13,368 bases of DNA from Actinomycetota bacterium (GTDB taxonomy: Bacteria; Actinomycetota; Actinomycetes; Actinomycetales; Angustibacteraceae). The stretch is from assembly GCA_014377795.1 (NCBI GenBank), contig JACMOY010000206.1, positions 1-13,368 of the forward strand, read 5' to 3'. The position numbers and the translations under genes are program-made. The notes below the pieces were generated by a model. The model was given only the letters and a program-made list of their open reading frames with translations, searched no databases and was not told where the DNA came from. Shown here in pieces: positions 8,437-13,368 of this stretch (positions are counted from its first letter, which is position 1; each line of letters begins with the position of its first letter).

Positions 8437-9246
8437 CTAGTTGTCGCCACGCAGGATCGACAGGATCCGCAGGATCTCGAGGTAGAGCCACACCAGCGTG
8501 ACGACCAGGCCGAAGGCGGCGGTCCACGCGAACTTCGCGGGCGCGCCGGCCTGCACACCCTTGGTGATGAACTCGAAGTCCATGACCAGGGAGTACGCGG
8601 CGAGCAGGACGGCGAACGCACCGACGACCAGGCCGAGCACGCCACCACGCAGGCTGCCGCCCGACGTCATCGTCACGACGACGTTGACCAGCGAGAACAG
8701 CAGGTAACCGATCATCGCGGCGAAGAAGATCTTGTTCAGTCGCGGCGAGGTGCGCAGGCGACCGCTGCGGACGCCGACGAGCACGGCCACGAACACGCTG
8801 AACGTGCCGAGGACGGCCTGGGCCACGATCCCGTTGTAGCGGGCCTCGAACAACTGGCTGATCCCGCCGACGAACAAACCCTCGAACCCGGCGTAGGCGA
8901 GGATCAGGACCGGGCTGGGGTTCTTCTTGAAGCTGTTGACCAGACCGAGCACCAGGCCGACGACGGCGCCCAGGATCATCAGCGCAGGGTTCTTGGTGAT
9001 CCAGCCCACGGCCGCACCGGCGAGCAGCACGGCAAAGGTCAGGCTGGTCTTGACGACGACGTCGTCGTAGGTCAGTCGCCCGGTGTCGACCGAGGTCGCC
9101 GACGGCTGGCCGTACATCGCGTCCAGGTCCTGGGGGCTGGCCGTGGGGGTGTCCTGCGGGTAGGCGGTGGCGGACGGCGAGGGTCCACCGAACGTGGCGT
9201 AGCCGCGGTTGTCCTTGGCGAGCCGGTCGAAAACCGGGTTGCTCAT
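8437..9246 (-). CDS. Bax inhibitor-1/YccA family membrane protein
   Basis: A 269-residue multi-pass membrane protein of the Bax inhibitor-1-like family (the bacterial BaxI_1 type). The first 58 residues are hydrophilic and rich in Pro, Ser and Thr (MSNPVFDRLAKDNRGY then GGPSPSATAYPQDTP), as usual in actinobacterial members. About seven hydrophobic helices follow, including LTFAVLLAGAAVGWI, VLILAYAGFEGLFVGGISQLF, TFSVFVAVLVGVRSG, FFAAMIGYLLFSLVNVVV and VVTLVWLYLEILRIL. The family is linked to pH-sensitive calcium leak in some bacteria (YetJ), but the role in actinobacteria is not established. ATG 9246 has an excellent Shine-Dalgarno sequence aaggag (complement of 9251-9256) at 4 nt. The next gene begins 3 nt after its stop. 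Confidence 0.93.
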   Translation of the reverse strand: MSNPVFDRLAKDNRGYATFGGPSPSATAYPQDTPTASPQDLDAMYGQPSATSVDTGRLTYDDVVVKTSLTFAVLLAGAAVGWITKNPALMILGAVVGLVLGLVNSFKKNPSPVLILAYAGFEGLFVGGISQLFEARYNGIVAQAVLGTFSVFVAVLVGVRSGRLRTSPRLNKIFFAAMIGYLLFSLVNVVVTMTSGGSLRGGVLGLVVGAFAVLLAAYSLVMDFEFITKGVQAGAPAKFAWTAAFGLVVTLVWLYLEILRILSILRGDN

Positions 9247-9309
9247 CGCACTCCTTCTCGATCGCCCTGTGGGCGGTCAACGTGGGCGGGTCCGACGCCC
9301 GAACCCGAC

Positions 9310-9328
9310 ACCAGGGTAATGCTCTGGT
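9310..9328. promoter_or_regulatory. Imperfect palindrome upstream of bax, possible operator
   Basis: ACCAGGGTAATGCTCTGGT is a dyad of two 7-bp arms with one mismatch around a 5-bp AT-containing centre. It sits about 65-80 bp upstream of the bax start, overlaps a TANNNT hexamer, and is one of the few AT-containing spots in the region. A binding site for a dimeric regulator is possible; no regulator can be named. Confidence 0.25.
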
Positions 9329-9371
9329 AAAGCCAAACGTTCCCGACGCCGGGCAAGACTTCCGTCAACCG

Positions 9372-9387
9372 CCCGCGGCCACGCGGG
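9372..9387 (-). terminator. Small GC hairpin downstream of the tRNA
   Basis: CCCGCG and CGCGGG form a perfect 6-bp stem with a 4-nt loop, about 55 nt past the 3' end of the tRNA on the minus strand. It could terminate or help process the tRNA transcript, but there is no T-tract after it. Low confidence. Confidence 0.25.
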
Positions 9388-9440
9388 AACCACGACAGTG
9401 CGCAGGGGGGTCGGGCAGCCAGCACCAGCGTCGACAGTCG

Positions 9441-9514
9441 TGCCCCCGGCGGGGTTCGAACCCGCACTGAAGCGCTTTTAAGGCGCCTGCCTCTGCCGGT
9501 TGGGCCACGGGGGC
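9441..9514 (-). tRNA. tRNA with UAA anticodon (Leu by codon), short variable loop
   Basis: The minus strand folds as a cloverleaf of 74 nt including discriminator A. The acceptor stem GCCCCCG/CGGGGGC is 7 bp and perfect; the T-arm GCGGG-TTCGAAC-CCCGC is perfect; the anticodon stem GGCGC/GCGCT is 5 bp with one G-T pair and loop CTTAAAA, giving anticodon TAA (plus positions 9478-9480 read tta). The D-arm has a 3-bp GCC/GGC stem and a GG in the loop. CCA is not encoded (CGA follows). UAA reads UUA leucine codons, but the variable loop is only 5 nt (TCAGT), whereas tRNA-Leu normally has a long extra arm. It lies 19 bp downstream of the deformylase gene, so it may be co-transcribed with that operon or have its own promoter. 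Confidence 0.88.
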
Positions 9515-9533
9515 GGCGGCGCCAGCCTACGCA

Positions 9534-10067
9534 TCAGCGGTAGGTCTGTCGGGCGTGCAGCGCGTGCGCGCCGGCGACCCGGTCGAGGAACAGCGCACCG
9601 TCGGTGTGGTCGATCTCGTGCTGCAGCGCGACGGCCTCGAACGCGTCGGTCTCGATCACGACCGGCTCGCCGGTGACCGGCAGCAGGCCGCGGACGACGG
9701 CCCGCCGGGCCCGCTTCACGTCACCGGTCAGGTCGGGCACCGACAGGCACCCCTCGCGCCCCCGCTCGCGCCGGGTGGCCTCGACGAGAACCGCGTTGCA
9801 CAGCACGAACGCCCCGTGCTGCGTGCGGGCCTTCGGGTGGTCGCTGACGTCGACGCTGAGCACCCGCCACGCCAGCCCCACCTGCTGGGCGGCCAGCCCG
9901 ACGCACCCGGGCGCGGCGTCCTGGGTGGCCAGCAGGTCGGCCGCCAGCTGCACCACCTGCGGGTCGCGCGGGTCGACCGCCTCGCCGGGCGTCGAGAGCA
10001 GCCGGTCGGGGGCGAGCCGCACGGGCAGGACCGCCCCGACCGGCAGCGCCGGCATCGACCAGGTCAC
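9534..10067 (-). CDS. def: Peptide deformylase
   Basis: A 177-residue cytosolic metalloenzyme that removes the formyl group from the initiator methionine of new proteins. All three deformylase motifs are present: motif I as GCVGLAAQQ (54-62; the first Gly of GxGLAAxQ is Cys55), motif II EGCLS (105-109) with metal ligand Cys107, and motif III QHEIDH (149-154) with ligands His150 and His154 and catalytic Glu151, followed by the usual DGALFLDR. The GTG start at 10067 overlaps the TGA of the ACT-domain gene by 4 nt (GTGA), giving translational coupling; Met5 is an alternative start. The genome may well hold another def beside fmt elsewhere, with this one a second copy; that cannot be seen here. 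Family identity is secure. Confidence 0.93.
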   Translation of the reverse strand: MTWSMPALPVGAVLPVRLAPDRLLSTPGEAVDPRDPQVVQLAADLLATQDAAPGCVGLAAQQVGLAWRVLSVDVSDHPKARTQHGAFVLCNAVLVEATRRERGREGCLSVPDLTGDVKRARRAVVRGLLPVTGEPVVIETDAFEAVALQHEIDHTDGALFLDRVAGAHALHARQTYR

Positions 10068-10588
10068 AGCTCGTCGGTGTCCAGCGCCCGCAGCCAGACG
10101 TCGACGCCCAGCTCCTCTGCGGCGGCCCGCAGTCGCTGCTCGAGCGCGACGACGTCGCAGCCTGACGGCAGCGCCACCTCGGCCAGCAGCACGTACAGGT
10201 CACCGGTGAGCCGGGTGCTGAGGTCGGTGACGTTGCCACCCGCGGCCGCGACCACCCCGGTGAGGCCGCCGACGATGCCGGGCCGGTCCGCTCCGTGCAC
10301 GCTCAGCACGTACGGCGCACCCGTCGAGGCCGTCGTGGGCGCACCCGCGTCAGGCACCTCGCGGACGTCGACCGCGAGGGCGCCGTCCGCGGCCAGGCCC
10401 TGCAAGGCCCGCTCGACGTCGGTGACCGACGCCGCGGTCTGCACCAGCAGCAGCATGGCGAAGTGCCCGCGCAGCAGGGTCATCGTCGAGTCCTCGAGGT
10501 TGCCCCCGAGCCGGGCGAGGGCCGCGGTGGTGTCGGCGACGATCCCCGGGCGGTCGTGCCCCAGCACGGTCACGGCGAGCAGGCTCAT
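10064..10588 (-). CDS. Double ACT-domain protein, GcvR-like
   Basis: A 174-residue soluble protein made of two ACT domains. The first begins LLAVTVLGHDRPGIVADTTA with DRPGIV at 12-17; the second begins YVLSVHGADRPGIVGGLTG with DRPGIV at 101-106, with a Gly/Ala/Thr-rich linker between. ACT domains bind amino acids or other small ligands at the DRPGI loop. Stand-alone ACT pairs resemble GcvR, the glycine cleavage repressor of enterobacteria, which acts by protein contact rather than DNA binding; no helix-turn-helix is present here. The ligand and target are unknown. The ATG at 10588 lies 9 nt past the uracil-DNA glycosylase stop, and the end overlaps the deformylase start by 4 nt, so it belongs to the same operon. 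Confidence 0.85.
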   Translation of the reverse strand: MSLLAVTVLGHDRPGIVADTTAALARLGGNLEDSTMTLLRGHFAMLLLVQTAASVTDVERALQGLAADGALAVDVREVPDAGAPTTASTGAPYVLSVHGADRPGIVGGLTGVVAAAGGNVTDLSTRLTGDLYVLLAEVALPSGCDVVALEQRLRAAAEELGVDVWLRALDTDEL

Positions 10589-10597
10589 GCGGCGAGC

Positions 10598-11446
10598 CTA
10601 CGGGTGGGTCAGGGCCCGAGCCCGGGTCAGCACGTCGTCCAGCATCGCCTCGGTCAGGCGGCCGGTGAACGTGTTCTGCTGGCTGACGTGGTAGCTCGCG
10701 AGCAGCGGCAGCACCCGACCGGACGCCGTCACCAGCGGCACCTGCACCCCGTGCCCGAAGCGCGGGCGGGGGGAGGGCACGGCCCACCCGAGCCGGCGGG
10801 CCACCGTCAGCATCACGTCGAAGGCGAAGCCGCCGAGCACGAGCACCGTGCGCAGGTCGGGCTCGACCAGGGCGACCTCGCGGTCGAACCACGGCGCGCA
10901 GGTGTCGCGCTCGCCGGGGGTGGGCCGGTTCGCGGGCGGGGCGCAGCGGACGGCGGGGACGATACGTGCGCCGTCCAGCCGCTGACCGTCCCCGGCGAAC
11001 CGGCTGTCGGGCAGTGCGGCGTACCCGGCGCGGTGCAGCGCCGCCCAGATCCAGTCACCGCTGCGGTCGCCGGTGAACACCCGGCCGGTGCGGTTGGCGC
11101 CGTTCGCGGCCGGCGCGAGGCCGACGACGAGCAGGCCGGGGTGGGGGTCGCCGAACCCGGGCGAGGGTCGGCCCCAGTACGGCTGGTCGGCGAACGAGGC
11201 CCGTCGTCCGGTCGTGGCGACCTGCTCGCGCCAGGTGACCAGGCGCGGGCAGGCCCGGCACACCGAGGTGCGGGCGTCGACGTCGGCCAGCGAGCGGGCG
11301 GCGGCCGCCAGCCGGACGACGTCGTCGGCGTCCTTCGCCCGCGGGGTGCGCGCAGTGGCAGGGTCCCCCGGCCAGCCGGTGCCGGGCGGGACGGGCGAGG
11401 CGAACAGCTGACCGGTGGCGGGGTGCGGGTCGGTCGGTGGGCGCAC
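10598..11446 (-). CDS. udgB: Uracil-DNA glycosylase, family 5 (UdgB-like)
   Basis: A 282-residue DNA repair enzyme that excises uracil and other deaminated bases. Motif A reads [19 protein letters not shown] (109-127), the family 5 form in which the catalytic Asp/Asn of other families is absent; motif B is HVSQQNT (253-259). Cys63, Cys66, Cys168 and Cys183 are spaced as expected for the 4Fe-4S cluster of families 4 and 5. The N-terminal 40 residues are Pro-rich and probably disordered. The GTG start at 11446 lies 1 nt after the TGA of the upstream ppx-like gene. M. tuberculosis has an enzyme of the same type (UdgB). Family 4 is the alternative, but the motif A sequence favours family 5. Confidence 0.92.
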   Translation of the reverse strand: MRPPTDPHPATGQLFASPVPPGTGWPGDPATARTPRAKDADDVVRLAAAARSLADVDARTSVCRACPRLVTWREQVATTGRRASFADQPYWGRPSPGFGDPHPGLLVVGLAPAANGANRTGRVFTGDRSGDWIWAALHRAGYAALPDSRFAGDGQRLDGARIVPAVRCAPPANRPTPGERDTCAPWFDREVALVEPDLRTVLVLGGFAFDVMLTVARRLGWAVPSPRPRFGHGVQVPLVTASGRVLPLLASYHVSQQNTFTGRLTEAMLDDVLTRARALTHP

Positions 11447-11447
11447 C

Positions 11448-12383
11448 TCAGAGCAGGCTGAACGCGATGCCGTCGAGGATGTCGTGCTCGCTGACGACGA
11501 CCTCGGTCAGCCCCGACCGCTCGACGAGGCGGTCGATGACCGCCCACCAGACCAGCGCGCCGGCCCCGATGACGTCGACCCGGCCCGGGTGCATCGGCGC
11601 CAGGGCGGCCCGCTGCGCACGACTCATCGCGAGCAACCGGTCGCAGGTGTCGCGCACCTGGTCGACACCCAGCACCGCGCGGTGGATGCGCGCGGGGTCG
11701 TAGGTGCTCAGGTCGAGCACGACGGCGGCGACCGTCGTGACCGTCCCGGCCAACCCGACCAGGGTGCCCACGCCGTCCAGCGGCACCACCTCGGCCACCT
11801 GGTCCAGGGCCTGCTCGACGTCGGCGCGCGCCGCGAGCACCTCGTCCTCGGACGGCGGGTCGCTCGCGAGGTAGCGCTCCGTGAGGCGAACGCAGCCGAC
11901 GTCGACCGACAGCGACGCCTCGACGCTGCTCGTGCCGCGCACGACCTCGGTCGAGCCGCCGCCGATGTCGACGACCACGAACGGGCCGGCGAGCCCGTCG
12001 GCCACCAGCTCGCGGGTGGCGCCGGCGAACGAGAGCCCCGCCTCGACGCTGCCCTCGACGACCTCGGGCTCGACGCCGAGCCGCGTGCGGACGCCGTCGA
12101 CGAACTCGTCGCGGTTGGCGGCGTCGCGCGAGGCCGAGGTGGCGACGAACCGCACCCGGTCGACACCGAGGTCGCTGCAGGTGCGGGCGTACTCGGCGGT
12201 CATCGCGAGCGTGCGGGCCATCCCCTGCTCACCGATCCGGCCGGTGCGGTCGACGCCTTCACCCAGCCGGACGATCTCCATCCGGCGCACGACGTCGACC
12301 AGCCGCCCCGACGCGGGGTCGACGTCCGCGACCAGCAACCGGATCGAGTGGGTGCCGCAGTCGATCGCGCCGACGCGGGTCAT
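11448..12383 (-). CDS. ppx: Exopolyphosphatase / Ppx-GppA family phosphatase
   Basis: A 311-residue member of the Ppx/GppA ASKHA-fold family, which hydrolyses polyphosphate or pppGpp. The short form (domains I-II only) is usual for actinobacteria. Motifs: [15 protein letters not shown] (7-21), [14 protein letters not shown] (81-94), [14 protein letters not shown] (109-122) and the phosphate loop [12 protein letters not shown] (136-147). Two positions differ from the common consensus: GTHS for GTNS (His12), and EGSVEA where most members have S-G-x-E-E-A, leaving only one acidic residue (Glu114). ATG 12383 overlaps the TGA of the DUF501 gene by 4 nt and begins [11 protein letters not shown], the standard N-terminus. 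The longer open frame upstream is rejected because it would lie inside DUF501. Order ftsB-DUF501-ppx is the known actinobacterial arrangement. Substrate preference cannot be told. Confidence 0.92.
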   Translation of the reverse strand: MTRVGAIDCGTHSIRLLVADVDPASGRLVDVVRRMEIVRLGEGVDRTGRIGEQGMARTLAMTAEYARTCSDLGVDRVRFVATSASRDAANRDEFVDGVRTRLGVEPEVVEGSVEAGLSFAGATRELVADGLAGPFVVVDIGGGSTEVVRGTSSVEASLSVDVGCVRLTERYLASDPPSEDEVLAARADVEQALDQVAEVVPLDGVGTLVGLAGTVTTVAAVVLDLSTYDPARIHRAVLGVDQVRDTCDRLLAMSRAQRAALAPMHPGRVDVIGAGALVWWAVIDRLVERSGLTEVVVSEHDILDGIAFSLL

Positions 12384-12892
12384 GGCGCGTCCTGCCCGGT
12401 GCAGGGCCCGTTGGCCCACCAGGGGTCGAGAGCCTCCAGCGTCTCGTCGCCGAGGGGGTTGACACCGGGGCCGGCGGCGAGGGCGTGGGCGGCCAGGACG
12501 TGCAGGCACTTGACCCGCGTCGGCATCCCGGCGGCCGACACGTCAGCCAGCTCGGGCACCTCGGCGATCGTCGCGCGCCGGCGCAGGTAATCGGCGTGCG
12601 CGGCGGCGTACGCGGTGGCCAGCTCGTCGTCGTCCGCGAGGCGCTCGCTCATCTCGCGCATCAGGCCGGCGGACTCCAGCGTGCTCACGGCGCCCGACGC
12701 GCGCGGGCAGGTGAGGTAGTAAGTGGTGGGGAACGGGGTGCCGTCCGGCAGCCGCGGCGCGGTCTCGACGACGTCTGGGGCCCCGCACGGGCAGCGGTGG
12801 GCGACGGCCACCACCCCACGCGGCTCGCGCCCGAGCTGGCGGCGGACGGCCTCGACGTCAGCGGCGTCGACGTCCGCCTCGCGCAGGCTCAC
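12380..12892 (-). CDS. DUF501 family protein
   Basis: A 170-residue cytosolic protein of unknown function, typical of the actinobacterial DUF501 family (Rv1025-like). Conserved stretches are easily seen: QLGREPRGVVAVAHRCPCG (19-37), PRLPDGTPFPTTYYLTCP (46-63), EMSERL, and near the end MPTRVKCLHVLAAHALAAG and GVNPLGDE. The pairs of Cys (34, 36, 62, about 129) and nearby His could bind a metal, but this is inference. The start GTG at 12892 gives VSLREADVDAADVEAV and overlaps the TGA of the FtsB-like gene by 4 nt; the frame is open 15 codons further, inside the upstream gene, which is less likely. It overlaps ppx by 4 nt downstream. Confidence 0.92.
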   Translation of the reverse strand: MSLREADVDAADVEAVRRQLGREPRGVVAVAHRCPCGAPDVVETAPRLPDGTPFPTTYYLTCPRASGAVSTLESAGLMREMSERLADDDELATAYAAAHADYLRRRATIAEVPELADVSAAGMPTRVKCLHVLAAHALAAGPGVNPLGDETLEALDPWWANGPCTGQDAP

Positions 12893-13269
12893 CGGGCCCC
12901 CGCGATCCGAACGGACTCCCACAGGCTGCCGAACCACGCGCGACCCGCCGGGGCCGCGACGACCTGGGCGGTCCGGGCCGGTGGGCGGGCGGTGGGCGCG
13001 GGGTCGATGACGGTGTAGGCCCGCTCCCCCGGCATGACGAACTTCAGGCGGTCTCGGGCCTGGGCCTTGACGTAGGCGGGGTCGTCCCAGGCCTGACGCT
13101 GGCGCTGCAGGTCGACGACCTCGCTGCCCTGGGCGGCGACCCGCGCGCTGAGCGCGTCGATCTGACGGCGCTGGGCGACGTACGAGCGCATCGCCGGAGC
13201 CAGGAGCACGGCCAGGACGACCGCGACCACCCCGAGCACGACGAGCCGCCGCTCAATCGTCCGGCCCAT
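12889..13269 (-). CDS. ftsB: Septum formation initiator, FtsB/DivIC-like (N-terminus may extend past window)
   Basis: A 126-residue single-pass division protein when started at ATG 13269. Residues 9-27 form one membrane helix, residues 30-62 a coiled coil (RRQIDALSARVAAQ and following), then the family hallmark WDDPAYVKAQARDRLKFVMPGE (61-82). In the divisome FtsB/DivIC pairs with FtsL and FtsQ outside the membrane and helps activate septal wall synthesis. The C-terminus is Pro/Ala-rich. The same frame stays open for another 33 codons to the window edge, rich in Arg and Gly (GKFLGARGRALRRG), with no other ATG or GTG start inside the window; actinobacterial FtsB often has such a basic cytoplasmic tail, so the real start may lie outside. 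The expected upstream neighbour is eno. First gene seen of the coupled minus-strand operon. Confidence 0.88.
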   Translation of the reverse strand: MGRTIERRLVVLGVVAVVLAVLLAPAMRSYVAQRRQIDALSARVAAQGSEVVDLQRQRQAWDDPAYVKAQARDRLKFVMPGERAYTVIDPAPTARPPARTAQVVAAPAGRAWFGSLWESVRIAGAR

Positions 13270-13368
13270 CGCCCCGATGCCCCGGCGCAGCGCACGCCCG
13301 CGCGCGCCGAGGAACTTGCCCCGCCGCGCATCTCCGGCGCTGCCCCGGCGCGGCCCGGATTTCCGATA

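Larger units (their letters stand above)
9247..9440. other. Intergenic region between bax and the tRNA
   Basis: This 194-bp stretch holds no supported gene; short frames here are shadows. It should contain the bax promoter (minus strand): a TACCCT on the minus strand within 9313-9318 fits a loose -10, but no matching -35 is clear, and a TTGACC on the minus strand close to the start lacks a partner. Two small dyad symmetries are listed separately. Confidence 0.5.

Noticed and set aside
9451..9514. tRNA on the plus strand
   Set aside because: TTCGAA is self-complementary, but the T-arm lies next to the 3' acceptor half only when read on the minus strand.
11448..12509. Ppx extended upstream to 353 codons
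   Set aside because: The extra 42 residues overlap DUF501 in another frame and are Pro/Arg-rich; the ATGA overlap at 12383 gives the family N-terminus.

Overview
The window is about 70% GC, uses GTG starts freely and has densely packed, often overlapping genes. Together with gene orders resembling those of Mycobacterium and relatives (ftsB/DivIC - DUF501 - ppx; cystathionine beta-synthase - SGNH hydrolase - thiolase), this points to a high-GC actinobacterium (Actinomycetia). I cannot fix the genus. Almost everything is chromosomal housekeeping sequence; I see no CRISPR array, insertion sequence, phage module or integration site.

Left block (1-4359). A DUF2236/MpaB-type oxygenase runs leftwards off the window edge and carries a recent in-frame tandem duplication of 56 codons. 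Divergent from it is a very large fused ABC exporter (two membrane domains and two ATPase domains, about 1175 codons if read through), cut by a single in-frame TAG inside its second membrane domain. Its two ATPase domains are degenerate in complementary ways, as in asymmetric ABC exporters.

Middle block (4363-8433). Cystathionine beta-synthase (minus strand) converges on the ABC gene with 3 nt between the stop codons. From the other side of a 113-bp divergent intergenic region a membrane-anchored SGNH/GDSL hydrolase and a thiolase (fadA3-like) form a short plus-strand operon. A small unrecognised minus-strand gene lies just downstream of bax; near its start is a perfect 13-bp hairpin.

Right block (8437-13368, all minus strand). 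Reading in the direction of transcription: an FtsB/DivIC-like division protein, DUF501, an exopolyphosphatase-family protein, a family 5 uracil-DNA glycosylase, a double-ACT-domain protein and a peptide deformylase. Junctions are 4-bp overlaps or gaps of 1-9 nt, so this looks like one translationally coupled operon. It is followed by a tRNA with a UAA (leucine) anticodon but a short variable loop, then a Bax inhibitor-1-like membrane protein and the small gene.

No new multi-gene system is evident. The points most worth checking are the amber-interrupted asymmetric ABC transporter, the duplication in the oxygenase, the short UAA tRNA in a window with no in-frame TTA codon noticed, the SGNH hydrolase that lacks its usual catalytic Asp, the hairpin after bax, and the ACT-deformylase coupling.
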